Positions 15,291 to 25,070 of a stretch of 39,872 nt of DNA are shown here, piece after piece. A program made the translations under genes and the position numbers. The notes below the pieces were generated by a model. The model did not search any database. It saw nothing but the letters and a program-made list of their open reading frames with translations, and was not told where the DNA came from. The first letter of the stretch is position 1; the number at the start of each line of letters is the position of its first letter. Source of the stretch: Abyssisolibacter fermentans. GTDB lineage: Bacteria > Bacillota > Clostridia > Tissierellales > MCWD3. The stretch lies in contig NZ_LOHE01000083.1 in NCBI RefSeq assembly GCF_001559865.1, forward strand, positions 1 to 39,872. The letters run 5' to 3'.

Positions 15291-15646
15291 TGATTTGAGC
15301 GAGAGAATACTGTATACAAGACATGTTTCGATAGATTTTTGAAATATTTAATAATATGAAAAATATTTGTGTTTCAGAAATGAAATAATTGTAATAAATA
15401 GTTGATTTAATTTGTAATTATTGGATAAAAACTGATTTAATTACATATCACGATTACAATGTAATCATGATATCATTACAAGATATTTTAATTTTTTGTA
15501 ATATTTTTAACACAGTAATTTTTGTACATCTATATTGTTAAGATAATTAATATAATAGTTCTTACAAATGTATTGTTTTAGACAAAATAAAAAATAACGT
15601 TAGATTTAAAGTGGTACCTTTGTTAAGGACAAATTATAAAAAAGAG

Positions 15647-16453
15647 TTAAGGAGTCATCTTCTTTAAGTTCCATTGATAACGATAGTTGTTGTAATACAC
15701 CCTATAAAGATTTATCTTGACTTTCAATTCTTCAAATGATTTACAGGATTTATAGTCAACCTCATCTTTTAAACTTCCAAAAAATAATTCCTGTGGGTCA
15801 TTATCCCAACAGTTGCCTTTTCTAGACATGGGTTAATCTAAGCCATATTTTTTAAAAGCTTTTGGTAACGTGAACTGGTATAATGACTACCTTGATCATA
15901 ATGAATAAATACTTCTTCATGCAATGTGATTTTCTTATTATTCATTAATTTATGAATAGCATTAGTTGCTATATCTAAAGTAATTCTATCAGAAACTTGA
16001 TAAGCTAAAATTTCATTTTCAGAAGCATATTTTGTTGTCGATAAGTAAGCCATGCAATTTTTCCCATACGGTAGATATGCTATATCAATTAATAATACTT
16101 TATCAGGTATTCCTTGCTTGAATTCTCTATTTAATTTAGTCAGAACTACCTGATGTTCTTTAGTTGCTTTTGCAATTCTCCTATATGGATTTGGTTTTCT
16201 ATGTGGACAAATAATATTAAATTTCCTCAGAATTCTTCTAATACGTTTCCTGCTATATTTTATATCAAATTCTGCTCCAAAATCATTTATGTAACGTGTA
16301 CCTTTCTTACATCCTCGACGATTAAAGTCTTTTAATATGATATCTCTTACCTTTAAATCTATTTTTTTCTCTTATCATTCTTGTATCGGCTGCTTTTTAA
16401 TAGCTACAATATCCAGAGTGAGATACTCCTAATAATTCACAAAAATATTTCAT
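15647..16453 (-). pseudogene. IS3-family transposase OrfB, disrupted
   Basis: Minus-strand translation in shifting frames rebuilds an IS3/IS150-type OrfB. It runs from MKYFCELLGVSHSGY at 16453, through RKPNPYRRIAKATKEHQ and VLLIDIAYLPYGKNCMAYLS, to IHYDQGSHYTS and SRKGNCWDN followed by ELFFGSLKDEVDYKS. The D, D and E of the rve catalytic triad remain recognisable. It is inactivated by a TAA (16399-16397), a frameshift at an A7 run (16368-16362), and a frameshift plus stop near 15830-15840. The product ends at 15647. Sequence decay shows an old insertion. Confidence 0.88.
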
Positions 16454-16454
16454 T

Positions 16455-16881
16455 TGTTTTTAGTGTCTTGCTTTCGTTTACCAGCCTCCTTTCTGTCACG
16501 TCTGATTTTTATAATAAAGTCACCTGCGTCTCCAGTAGTTTGATTTTAGTTTCCTTTCTTTGAATAATTTCTCGAGGTGAAATTTCACGTTCTAAAAGTC
16601 TTCAAGAAGCTGTTTTGCGTGTATCTGTCAATCCAATAATACTATTTTGTATTAAGTTTTTTCCCGCCTCCAAGCAGATTGTTCAATTCGTTTTACACCT
16701 AATACATTTACATTGAATCCATTTTCCTCAAAGATTTGTCTTGGTAATCTTCCAGCTAAATATTCTTCCATATATTTCTTTTTGAAATCATCTTTATATG
16801 TAATAGCTAATTCACTAACATTTTAACATTTGGATTTTTCTTAATGCTTTAATATCTTTTTGTGAAAGGGCTAAGTTTCAT
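16455..16881 (-). pseudogene. IS3-family OrfA (HTH) remnant
   Basis: Upstream of the OrfB remnant the minus strand encodes, in broken frames, an OrfA with a helix-turn-helix. It starts MKLSPF at an ATG near 16881, then ELAITYKDDFKKKYMEEYLA, then GRLPRQIFEENGFNVNVLG and VKRIEQSAWR. Further stops follow before the OrfB start. With 15647-16453 it forms one degraded insertion sequence. I could not identify the terminal inverted repeats. Confidence 0.75.
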
Positions 16882-17983
16882 TCATTCAATAACACCCACT
16901 AAGTACTGTTCATATAAATTAGTACTACTTCAAGCATTTATAACTCTATAAAAAGTTATTTTCGAACAAATTTCGACTATCTTTTCACACCTTCTTATAG
17001 GGCAACACATAATCAGATTTCTGATATAATTTATCCAAATCCTTAATGATAATTCCAAACTTGATAAAGTGGAATTTTCAAAACCACAAAACAATTGATG
17101 CATAAATAAGTTTGCTTTAAAAGCAAACTTTCACTAGAAATTGTAATCTTCAATTACAGCATACATTTAAATCAATTTATTATGAACTTTATTATATATT
17201 TCAGTCACTTTCGTATTACATTAAATTTACTAATTTCTAATTCGAGTTTACTATGTCTACAAACCCTTACCTCAAAAGACCTTAAATATTTGCTAGATTT
17301 CCTTTAATGAACAAACTTAAAACAATTAGTAGAATAACTACATATATACAACTGTCTTTTACACTATGTAGTTTAACAACTAATTACTAATTACTGATTA
17401 ATAATTTTTATTGAAAGAATTAGATTGTTTTTTCTACCATAATGTATTAATAAATCAACTCACTGTTTCTATCATTTCAATTTCTATTAGAGTTTGTTAT
17501 CATACAAAAATATATAAATTTTTTATAATAACTACAATACTACAATTTTGAATACATTTAATACCAGTTTGGATATTAAACATAAATTTGCATTATTAAC
17601 TAATAACCTTGTAGATACTAGGAGACATGCAGCGTTTCTTTCTAAGAAATATTGGTGTACATTTTTTTCCCTAAATTTATACTAATAGGTAACACCTACT
17701 CATTTCATTCCTAGCAGTAAGTGATTCACGAGAAATATAGATTTCTGTTCTCTACTCAAAACATGGACACACACCGCCGTAAGAGAAAGATTCCTACATG
17801 GCTCCTTCGCCACATATTAGAGAGATAAAATAGATTTAAATAATTTAATTTTTAATAAAAAAATTCCAAAAGCATTGTTTGGATTTTACACTATTATAGA
17901 TAATAATTATATATTCGACTATATATCCACAAAATAAATTTACACATCTAATTTATAGTTTAATTAAATTATTCTTAATTAGA
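16882..17983. other. Gene-free region between IS remnant and parS
   Basis: About 1.1 kb with no convincing gene. It contains a hairpin AAGTTTGCTTT/AAAGCAAACTT (17108-17130) that could be a terminator remnant, and a GC-richer structured block (17595-17825) listed separately. The rest is AT-rich DNA with many stops in all frames. Confidence 0.5.
17595..17825. other. Unexplained structured, GC-richer block
   Basis: This stretch stands out from its very AT-rich surroundings and has several small inverted repeats: TAGGT/ACCTA (about 17683-17697), AGAAAT/ATTTCT (about 17731-17750), GTGATTCAC (about 17720) and TGGC/GCCA (about 17799-17815). A short minus-strand frame reads MWRRSHVGIFLLRRCVSMF, but nothing supports it as a gene. 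It may be a structured RNA, a mobile-element remnant or a dispersed repeat; I do not recognise the family. Confidence 0.35.
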
Positions 17984-18023
17984 TAATAAAATAAATGTTT
18001 CACGTGAAACATTTATTTTATTA
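17984..18023. other. parS: parS centromere site inside a 40-bp perfect palindrome
   Basis: TGTTTCACGTGAAACA (17996-18011) is the exact 16-bp parS consensus bound by ParB/Spo0J. The palindrome continues perfectly for 12 bp on each side (arm TAATAAAATAAA). It begins 6 bp after the parB stop and has A/T-rich flanks, so it may also end parB transcription. It marks the origin-proximal centromere for ParABS segregation and SMC loading. No other parS was seen in the window. Confidence 0.95.
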
Positions 18024-18028
18024 GTTAT

Positions 18029-18886
18029 TTATTTTGTTATAATGTCGATTATTCTTTTTAAATCTTCTTCATTATAAAATTCTATTTCGATTTTTCCTTT
18101 TTTCTTTTTTGTGTTCACAATAACCTTTGTACCAAGTAATTTCATTAAATCTTCTTCTAAAGCTTGTATATTTGGTTCTTTATATTTAATTACTTTATCA
18201 GCTATTTTATTATCACTTTCATTGATTTTCTTCACTAAATTTTCTGTTTCTCTTACACTTAGCCCTTTTTTTTCTATTTCACTAGCTATTTCATTTTGTA
18301 AACTTGAATCTTTTAACATTAGTATAGCTTTCCCATGTCCACCACTTAACAATCCTTCAGTAATTTTGTTTATAATTTCATTTTCCAATTTCAAAAGTCT
18401 CAAAATATTAGTAACATAAGAACGACTCTTTCCAACGACTTTTGATAAATCATCTTGAGTTAAATTGTATTTCTTAGATATATTGTCATAAGCTATTGCT
18501 TCTTCGATAGGATTTAAATCTTCTCTTTGAATATTTTCAATCAAAGCCATCTCAGCAGATTTAATATCCTCAACTTTTTTAATTATACAAGGAATTTTAT
18601 CTAAACCAGCTAATCTGGTAGCTCTCCATCTTCTTTCTCCAGCAATGATTTGATATCCATTCTTTTTTTTTCTAACAATTATTGGTTGAATAACTCCATG
18701 TTCTTTTATTGACTTTGATAATTCATCAATAGAACTATTATCAATAAATGTTCTTGGTTGATCTTTATTTGGTTCTAGTTTATTAATATCTAAGTATTCA
18801 ATTCTGTCTTCTGAATTTATTTCTTCAATATTTCCATCAGGTATTAGTGCAGATAATCCTCTTCCCAATCCTCTTTTTTTTGTCAA
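18029..18886 (-). CDS. parB: Chromosome partitioning protein ParB (Spo0J)
   Basis: The protein is about 285 aa and starts TKKRGLGRGLSALIPDG, the classical N-terminal ParA-activating peptide. It then shows the CTP-binding ParB/Srx domain (INKLEPNKDQPRTFID, GVIQPIIVR, YQIIAGERRWRATRLAG, IENIQREDLNPIEEA), a helix-turn-helix for parS (LTQDDLSKVVGKSRSYVTNILRLL) and a C-terminal dimer domain ending EFYNEEDLKRIIDIITK. GERRWRA is the CTPase motif. I prefer the TTG at 18886, 11 nt after GGAG; the GTG at 18895 is only 2 nt from it. It lies directly downstream of parA and is followed by parS. Confidence 0.94.
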   Translation of the reverse strand: MTKKRGLGRGLSALIPDGNIEEINSEDRIEYLDINKLEPNKDQPRTFIDNSSIDELSKSIKEHGVIQPIIVRKKKNGYQIIAGERRWRATRLAGLDKIPCIIKKVEDIKSAEMALIENIQREDLNPIEEAIAYDNISKKYNLTQDDLSKVVGKSRSYVTNILRLLKLENEIINKITEGLLSGGHGKAILMLKDSSLQNEIASEIEKKGLSVRETENLVKKINESDNKIADKVIKYKEPNIQALEEDLMKLLGTKVIVNTKKKKGKIEIEFYNEEDLKRIIDIITK

Positions 18887-18900
18887 AACTATCACTACTC

Positions 18901-19659
18901 CTATCTATTCATGAATTCCTTAGCTAGTTCAGTATATGCTATAGCACCTTTTGATTTTGCATCGAAGTCAGTGATTGCTAATCCAAAGCTCGGTGATTCA
19001 GCTAATCTAACATTCCTTGGAATCAATGTATTATATACTTCTTCTTTAAAATAATTTTTTACCTGTTCAACTACTTGCTTTGATAATATTGTTCTACTAT
19101 CATACATATTCATAATTACGCCCTCAATTATAATATCTTTATTAATACTTTTTTTCATCAATTTTATAGTATCTATTAATTGACTTACACCCACTAATGC
19201 ATAATACTCACATTGTATTGGTATTATTACACTATCAACTGCTGCTAAAGCATTTATTGTAAGCATTCCTAAAGATGGAGGACAATCTATGAAAATATAA
19301 TCATAATCGTTTTTTACTTGATTTAGAACTTTTTTTAAAGTCAATTCTCTATTTTTTCTATTAGCCAGTTCTACTTCAGCTCCTGCTAATTCAACATCTG
19401 ATGTAACAATATCTAATTTATCTATGTATGTTTGTATAATTGCTTTTTTGGTATCGACTCCATCTATAAGGCAATCATAAAGAGAATATTCTACTTCGTT
19501 TTTATCAACGCCCAATCCACTTGTTGTGTTACCTTGAGGATCAATATCTACTACTAAAACTTTTTTATTAAGTTTAGCTAAACAAGCACTCAAATTAATA
19601 TTTGTTGTTGTTTTTCCAACTCCACCCTTCTGATTAAAGATTGCTACGCTTTTAGACAT
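18901..19659 (-). CDS. parA: Chromosome partitioning ATPase ParA (Soj)
   Basis: The 252-aa deviant Walker ATPase carries KGGVGKTTTNINLSACLA (about 11-28) with the signature lysine, DIDPQGNTTSGLG (about 38-50) and IFIDCPPSLGMLTINAL (about 114-130). It binds DNA nonspecifically as an ATP dimer and, with ParB-parS, drives origin segregation; in Bacillus Soj also controls DnaA. The start ATG lies directly behind a GGAGGAAGAAGG Shine-Dalgarno. The gene runs into parB with a tiny gap, forming parAB. A bidirectional terminator (19958-19988) separates it from noc, so it should have its own promoter between 19660 and 19950, which I did not pinpoint. Confidence 0.95.
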   Translation of the reverse strand: MSKSVAIFNQKGGVGKTTTNINLSACLAKLNKKVLVVDIDPQGNTTSGLGVDKNEVEYSLYDCLIDGVDTKKAIIQTYIDKLDIVTSDVELAGAEVELANRKNRELTLKKVLNQVKNDYDYIFIDCPPSLGMLTINALAAVDSVIIPIQCEYYALVGVSQLIDTIKLMKKSINKDIIIEGVIMNMYDSRTILSKQVVEQVKNYFKEEVYNTLIPRNVRLAESPSFGLAITDFDAKSKGAIAYTELAKEFMNR

Positions 19660-19949
19660 CCTTCTTCCTCCAATTTTTAAATTAAGCTATTTAGGTCTTC
19701 TTTTTATTATATATTCCATTCTATTTTTTAAAATTCCTTTATTTATTTTTTAGTTTTCAATAACTTCTCTATAAATAATTATAAACCAAAACACTATAGT
19801 ATTACCATACAAATTCAATATATTTTTTAAATCATTTATATTCTTAAGAAGTAATTAAGAAATAGCTTCATTATTATAAATCTTCTGTTATAAATATCAT
19901 TCAAATTTTATATTTTTACGCTGTACCTCATATTCTTTACTTTTTTACA

Positions 19950-19990
19950 TAAAAAAAATACTAAATCATCTAGTGATTTAGTATTTTTTT
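19950..19990 (-). terminator. Terminator after noc
   Basis: AATACTAAATCA and TGATTTAGTATT form a 12-bp stem with loop TCTAG (19958-19986). It is flanked by eight A on the left and a T-run on the right. It works in principle in both directions; on the minus strand it follows the noc stop directly. Confidence 0.88.
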
Positions 19991-20791
19991 TTATTGTTTA
20001 TTTTTTGGAATTTTAACCGTTACTTCAACAAAATCACCTTTATCAACTTGTTGATATTTAGCATCTATTCCGCTCTGTTTTATTGCATCATATGCATTTC
20101 TAAGTGTATTAAGATATATTCTAAAATTAATCATACTCTTTATATTTTGTTTTGCTTTTGGCTCTTTTTCCTTAACCATATCTTCAAGCATACCCTTAAT
20201 TAAATCTTCTGTTTTCTTGACAGTTAAGTCATTCTTTATCACTTTTTCAATTACTGCCATTCTTAATTCTTCTACTGGTAACTTCAGAAGTGCTCGTCCA
20301 TGTCTTTCAGTTAAATTATTATCTATTAATAATTTCTTAATTTCATCAGATAATCTTAAAACCCTTAATTTGTTAGCTATTGTTGATTGATTTTTACCAA
20401 TCTGCTCTGCTAATTCATGTTGTGTAAAATTATGATCTTCAATTAAACTTTTATATCCTTCTGCCTCTTCTATGAAATTTAAATCTTCTCTTTGAAGATT
20501 TTCGATTAAAGCGATAACAGCTGTATCTTTTTCACCCATATTCATTATAATTGCAGGTATATAATCTAAACCAGCTATTTCAGATGCTCGCAATCTCCTC
20601 TCTCCTGCAACAAGCTCATAGCTACAATCATTAATTTTCCTAACACTTATTGGCTGTAATACTCCATACTGTTTTATAGATTGACTAAGTTCTTCTAAGG
20701 ATTTCTTACTGAATTTTTTTCTTGGTTGATATGGATTAGGCTTTATGTTTTTTATACTTACTTTCACAACCTCTTCACCTAAAAAACTCAT
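19991..20791 (-). CDS. noc: Nucleoid occlusion protein Noc (ParB paralogue)
   Basis: The product is about 266 aa and ParB-like: VSIKNIKPNPYQPRKKF, GVLQPISVRK, YELVAGERRLRASEIAG, ENLQREDLNFIEEAEG, then a helix-turn-helix (FTQHELAEQIGKNQSTIANKLRVLRL) and a C-terminal dimer domain. Its N terminus MSFLGEEVVKVSIKN lacks the GLGRGL ParA-activating peptide of ParB, which points to Noc rather than a second ParB. Noc spreads from NBS sites and blocks division over the nucleoid. I chose the ATG at 20791, 9 nt behind GGAAGG; the ATG at 20800 overlaps that Shine-Dalgarno. It lies between rsmG and parA as in Bacillus, and its own terminator follows. Confidence 0.85.
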   Translation of the reverse strand: MSFLGEEVVKVSIKNIKPNPYQPRKKFSKKSLEELSQSIKQYGVLQPISVRKINDCSYELVAGERRLRASEIAGLDYIPAIIMNMGEKDTAVIALIENLQREDLNFIEEAEGYKSLIEDHNFTQHELAEQIGKNQSTIANKLRVLRLSDEIKKLLIDNNLTERHGRALLKLPVEELRMAVIEKVIKNDLTVKKTEDLIKGMLEDMVKEKEPKAKQNIKSMINFRIYLNTLRNAYDAIKQSGIDAKYQQVDKGDFVEVTVKIPKNKQ

Positions 20792-20908
20792 ACTTATCAT
20801 CCTTCCCCACTTTAATTCTGTTTTAATAATTCTTCTTATTGCTGTAATTTTCCTTCTTTAAAACTAATTTTTAATAATTTTCGTTATACATTATTTCCTA
20901 TATATTTC

Positions 20909-21628
20909 CTAAATAATAGGGTTTTTCTTTGGAATTCCAGGATTTCTTGGATATTTTGTCGAAGTATTGCTAATTTTCTTTATAACTATTAAAGAATGCA
21001 CTATATTATCTAATGGTAATATTATTTTTTTTACTTCTTCAATTTTACAACCTAATACTTTTATTGCTTTACTAGCTTCTTCTACTTCACTTTCTACATC
21101 AGGACCTTTCATTGCAATAAAATATCCACCTTTTTTTACAAATGGGATACAATACTCACATAGTATATTTAATCTCGCTACAGCTCTTGATACTACGATA
21201 TCGAATTTCTCTCTGTATTCTTTATCTCTAGCTAACTCTTCAGCTCTACTATGCTTACATTTAACACTTTCTAAATTCAACTCATTAACTAAGTGACTTA
21301 AGAAATTAATTCTCTTATTTAAACTATCCATCAAAGTTAGATCAATAGTTTCATTTACTATTTTGAGAGGAATTCCTGGAAAACCTGCACCAGTACCAAC
21401 ATCTATTACTTTGTCATTATCTTTGATATATTCAAGTTCTAATATCGTTAAACTGTCAATAAAATGTTTAATTTCTATATCTTCATCCTCTTTTAATGCT
21501 GTTAAATTCATCTTTTTATTCCACTCTTTTAATATTTCCTTATACTTATCAAATTTTTCTATACTTTTTTCATCTAGACTAACATTAATTGATTTTGCTG
21601 AGTCAACCAAATATTTTACTTTATTCAA
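20909..21628 (-). CDS. rsmG: 16S rRNA (guanine527-N7)-methyltransferase RsmG
   Basis: The protein is about 239 aa with the GidB/RsmG fold. It has [26 protein letters not shown] at the N-terminal side, the SAM-binding motif [17 protein letters not shown] (about 70-86), a [13 protein letters not shown] motif and a C-terminal basic tail [17 protein letters not shown]. It methylates G527 of 16S rRNA. The start overlaps the end of mnmG. I favour the TTG at 21628, 8 nt after GGGAG; a GTG at 21637 is the alternative and adds three residues. It is the last gene of the rpmH-to-rsmG cluster. Confidence 0.94.
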   Translation of the reverse strand: MNKVKYLVDSAKSINVSLDEKSIEKFDKYKEILKEWNKKMNLTALKEDEDIEIKHFIDSLTILELEYIKDNDKVIDVGTGAGFPGIPLKIVNETIDLTLMDSLNKRINFLSHLVNELNLESVKCKHSRAEELARDKEYREKFDIVVSRAVARLNILCEYCIPFVKKGGYFIAMKGPDVESEVEEASKAIKVLGCKIEEVKKIILPLDNIVHSLIVIKKISNTSTKYPRNPGIPKKNPII

Positions 21629-23531
21629 TATTTCCACTCCCGCTTTTTAATCTTCTTTGTTGTTCTAAGTATATCAATAAAACATTCACATCTGCTGGAG
21701 ATACTCCTGAAATTCTAGAAGCTTGACCAATTGAATCAGGGTTTATTTTATTTAGCTTTTGTCTTGCTTCAATCCTTAATCCTTTTATATTATTGTAATC
21801 AATATTTTCAGGTATCTTTTTGTTTTCCATTTTCTTAAATTGGTCAATTTGTTTTAATTGCTTTTTAATATATCCTTCATATTTAATTTGAATTTCTACT
21901 TGCATTCTTATTTCCCTTTTTAAACTCGGTCTTTCTTTGTCTAAAACTTCTAATAACTCATAACTTACCTCAGGTCTCTTTATTAAATCAAATAAGGATA
22001 TTGGTTTTTTTAACGCAACAGAACCAATACCTAATAAAATCTTATTAGTTTCTTCGCTTGGATATATTGTTATATCATTTAATCTTTTCATCTCTTCACT
22101 TATTTGATTTTTCTTTTCTTCAAACTTTAAAAACCTTTCCTCTGTTACTAAACCAACATCATAACCTTTCTTTGTTAATCTTAAATCAGCATTATCTTGT
22201 CTTAATGTTAATCTATATTCTGCTCTTGAAGTCATCATTCTATATGGTTCATTTGTTCCTTTTGTCACTAAATCATCTATTAATACACCTATATATGCTT
22301 CCGATCTATCTAATATTAAAGGTTCCCTATTATCTAATTTTCTAACTGCATTTATTCCTGCAACTATACCTTGTGCTGCAGCTTCTTCATACCCAGAACT
22401 TCCATTAATTTGTCCAGCAAAGAACATATTATCAATTACTTTATGCTCCAATGACCTTTTCAATTCTGTAGGGTCTATACAATCATACTCTATTGCATAA
22501 GCATCTCTCATAATTTCAACATTTTCCATACCATCTATTGTTCTTATCATTTTTAATTGAACTTCTGCTGGCAATGACGATGAGAATCCTTGAACGTACA
22601 TTTCTTCTGTTTTCGCACCTTCAGGTTCTATAAATAATTGATGTTTATTTTTATCAGAAAATCTAACTACTTTATCTTCTATAGATGGACAATACCTTGG
22701 TCCAGTGCTTTCTATTTTTCCGGTATATAATGGTGACCTATCCATGTTATCCTTAATTACTTTATGAGTATCTAAATTTGTATATGTTAAATAGCATGGA
22801 ATTTGATCAATTTTAATTTTATCAGTCATAAATGAAAATGGTATAATTTCATTATCACCATCTTGTCTTATCGTTTTTTCAAAATCAATACTCTTTTTAT
22901 GTACTCTACAAGGTGTACCTGTTTTAAATCTTCTTAACTGTATACCTTTTTCTTCTAAAGAGTTTGATAAATATCTTGCAGGCATCATATCAGCGGGACC
23001 TCCTTCATAGTCCAGCTCTCCAATATATATCTTGGATTTTAAATATGTACCTGTTGCTAATATAACTGATTTAGTTTCATATTTAGCTCCTGTCTTAGTT
23101 ACAACATCTGTTATATTATTGTCTTTAGTTTTTACACTTATTACTTCTGCTTGTTTCAAATCCAAATTTTCCTGATTTTCAATAACTCTTTTCATACTTC
23201 TCTGATATTCACCTTTGTCAGCTTGAGCTCTTAAAGAATGTACTGCCGGACCTTTAGAAGTATTTAACATTCTACATTGAATCAAAGTCTTGTCAATGTT
23301 TTTGCCCATTTCTCCACCTAATGCATCTATTTCTCTAACTAAATGTCCTTTTCCTGTTCCTCCTATAGAAGGGTTACATGGCATAAAAGCTACTGCATCT
23401 AAACTAATTGTAAGTAATAATGTCTTCTTATTCATTCTTGCTGCTGCTAAAGCTGCTTCACATCCAGCATGACCTGCTCCCACTACTACAATATCATATT
23501 TTCCAGCATAATATTCTTTAGGATGATACAT
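21621..23531 (-). CDS. mnmG: tRNA uridine-34 cmnm5U modification enzyme MnmG
   Basis: The 636-aa FAD protein (GidA) has the dinucleotide motif [19 protein letters not shown] (about 15-33), the family block [28 protein letters not shown] (about 49-76), [12 protein letters not shown], the [16 protein letters not shown] segment near residue 435, and a C-terminal helical domain including [20 protein letters not shown]. With MnmE it installs the carboxymethylaminomethyl (cmnm5) or aminomethyl group at U34 of tRNAs. Length is typical. It follows mnmE with 15 bp between them and overlaps rsmG. Confidence 0.97.
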   Translation of the reverse strand: MYHPKEYYAGKYDIVVVGAGHAGCEAALAAARMNKKTLLLTISLDAVAFMPCNPSIGGTGKGHLVREIDALGGEMGKNIDKTLIQCRMLNTSKGPAVHSLRAQADKGEYQRSMKRVIENQENLDLKQAEVISVKTKDNNITDVVTKTGAKYETKSVILATGTYLKSKIYIGELDYEGGPADMMPARYLSNSLEEKGIQLRRFKTGTPCRVHKKSIDFEKTIRQDGDNEIIPFSFMTDKIKIDQIPCYLTYTNLDTHKVIKDNMDRSPLYTGKIESTGPRYCPSIEDKVVRFSDKNKHQLFIEPEGAKTEEMYVQGFSSSLPAEVQLKMIRTIDGMENVEIMRDAYAIEYDCIDPTELKRSLEHKVIDNMFFAGQINGSSGYEEAAAQGIVAGINAVRKLDNREPLILDRSEAYIGVLIDDLVTKGTNEPYRMMTSRAEYRLTLRQDNADLRLTKKGYDVGLVTEERFLKFEEKKNQISEEMKRLNDITIYPSEETNKILLGIGSVALKKPISLFDLIKRPEVSYELLEVLDKERPSLKREIRMQVEIQIKYEGYIKKQLKQIDQFKKMENKKIPENIDYNNIKGLRIEARQKLNKINPDSIGQASRISGVSPADVNVLLIYLEQQRRLKSGSGNIE

Positions 23532-23546
23532 ATAAACACTCCTTCA

Positions 23547-24929
23547 CTATTTACCAATACAAAATTCACTAAAAATTTTATCTATTACATCATCAGTAAT
23601 TGTTTCTCCACTTATTCTGCCTAAATTTTCCCAACATTGTTTTATATCAACCTCTAAACAATCAATCGGAATATTCATTTTTATAGAATTCATAGCATCT
23701 TCTATATTCAAAAGCGCTTCTTTTAAAAGATTTTTATGTCTCAAATTATTAATAATAATATCGTTATTTGTATATATACGACCTTCAAAAAACATATTAA
23801 CTAATTCTTTTTCTAGCACATTTATACCTTCACCTTGTACTATTGATGATTCTATTATCTTTTTATCACCTACATTATTTATAACCTTTTGTATATCTAA
23901 TTCCTCAGGTAAATCTGTTTTGTTTATTAATACAATACAATTTTTATCTTTAATTAAATCTATAATATCATAATCTTCTTTTGTCAATTCTCTTGATTTA
24001 TCAAATACTGCTATAATTAAATCTGCGCTATTTATTAATTCTTTTGCTTTATCTACACCTATTTTTTCTACTATATCATCAGTATCTCTAATGCCAGCAG
24101 TATCAATTATTTTTAAAGGTATACCTTTAATAGTAATATACTCTTCTATCACATCTCTAGTAGTTCCAGGAACATTAGTAACAATCGCTCTATTCTCTTT
24201 TAATAATGCATTTAATAATGAAGATTTTCCTACATTTGGCTTTCCTAATATTATAGTTTTTATACCTTCTCGTAATATTTTGCCTGTTTCAGATGACTGT
24301 ATTAATTTATTTATTTCAACATATATTTCATGAGCATATTTTTCTAACTCTTTGTATGTTATTTCTTCTATATCATCTTCTGGATAATCTATAGAAACTT
24401 CAATATGAGCTAACATTTTTAATGCTTTATCTCTAATTTCCATTATCTTATTAGACAAGCCGCCTTCTAGTTGATTCAAAGACATTTCATAACTCATATT
24501 AGTTTTAGCACTAATTAAATCCATAACAGCTTCTGCTTGTGCTAAATCTATTCTTCCGTTTAAAAACGCTCTTTTAGTAAATTCTCCTCTTTCAGCCATT
24601 CTAGCACCATTTTCTAATACAATTTCTAAAATCTTTCTAACAGGTACTATACCACCATGACAATTTATCTCAACAATATCTTCTTTTGTATAAGTATATG
24701 GGCTTTTCATATACACAGCTAGAACTTCATCTATTTTTTTATTATCCTTAGGATTTATTACATAACCATATGTCAAAAACCTAGGCTTATTTTCACTTAT
24801 TTTTTTATTATTCTTTCCTATAAATATTTTATCAACTATTTTTAAAGCATTTTTTCCACAAATTCTCACAATACCTATTCCAGCTTCACCTGGAGCTGTT
24901 GCTATCGCAACTATCGTATCAGCACTCAC
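23547..24929 (-). CDS. mnmE: tRNA modification GTPase MnmE
   Basis: The 460-aa protein starts at a GTG (24929) as (M)SADTIVAIATAPGEAGIGIVRICG. This matches the family start and has AAGAAGGTGA upstream; the open frame extends to 25049, but that part has no homology. Order: tetrahydrofolate-binding domain (NCHGGIVPVRKILE, RAFLNGRIDLAQAEAVMDLI), a helical domain, a G domain (GKPNVGKSSLLNAL, TTRDV, DTAGIRDTDD, NKTDLP), and the C-terminal FCIGK with the invariant Cys of the CxGK motif. It acts with MnmG on tRNA U34. A small hairpin (25039-25062) lies between jag and this gene. Confidence 0.96.
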   Translation of the reverse strand: MSADTIVAIATAPGEAGIGIVRICGKNALKIVDKIFIGKNNKKISENKPRFLTYGYVINPKDNKKIDEVLAVYMKSPYTYTKEDIVEINCHGGIVPVRKILEIVLENGARMAERGEFTKRAFLNGRIDLAQAEAVMDLISAKTNMSYEMSLNQLEGGLSNKIMEIRDKALKMLAHIEVSIDYPEDDIEEITYKELEKYAHEIYVEINKLIQSSETGKILREGIKTIILGKPNVGKSSLLNALLKENRAIVTNVPGTTRDVIEEYITIKGIPLKIIDTAGIRDTDDIVEKIGVDKAKELINSADLIIAVFDKSRELTKEDYDIIDLIKDKNCIVLINKTDLPEELDIQKVINNVGDKKIIESSIVQGEGINVLEKELVNMFFEGRIYTNNDIIINNLRHKNLLKEALLNIEDAMNSIKMNIPIDCLEVDIKQCWENLGRISGETITDDVIDKIFSEFCIGK

Positions 24930-25038
24930 TTGTTCACCTTCTTTATTTCGTTTTACTGTTAATTTTAACACGAATGTAAACCTAAAATCAATTAAACCTT
25001 TATTAGTATTATACCAAAATTCTTCATAAACAAAACAT

Positions 25039-25062
25039 AAACCCAGCAATTATACTGGGTTT
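25039..25062 (-). terminator. Hairpin between jag and mnmE
   Basis: AAACCCAG (25039-25046) pairs with CTGGGTTT (25055-25062) with an 8-nt loop. On the minus strand it is followed by ATGTTTTGTTT. It begins just after the jag stop and could be a partial terminator that sets lower expression of mnmE-mnmG-rsmG. Confidence 0.6.
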
Positions 25063-25070
25063 TATTTTTA

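Larger units (their letters stand above)
14929..15646. other. Upstream region of the hnd operon
   Basis: This 718-bp gap contains the hnd promoter (15261-15290) and the leader palindrome (14986-15021), listed separately. The part between 15291 and 15640 is AT-rich and without an open frame. A weak Rex-like sequence lies at 15496-15513. The IS3 remnant begins near 15640. Confidence 0.5.

Noticed and set aside
15496-15513. Rex-like site upstream of the hnd promoter
   Set aside because: Only 11 of 14 positions match and it lies more than 200 bp upstream of the predicted promoter; expected by chance in such AT-rich DNA.
16153-16563. Plus-strand reading frames over the IS remnant
   Set aside because: Antisense to the recognisable OrfA/OrfB remnants, with no protein similarity.
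24930-25049. N-terminal extension of mnmE
   Set aside because: No homology before SADTIVAIATAPG, and the GTG at 24929 has a good RBS and gives the usual length.
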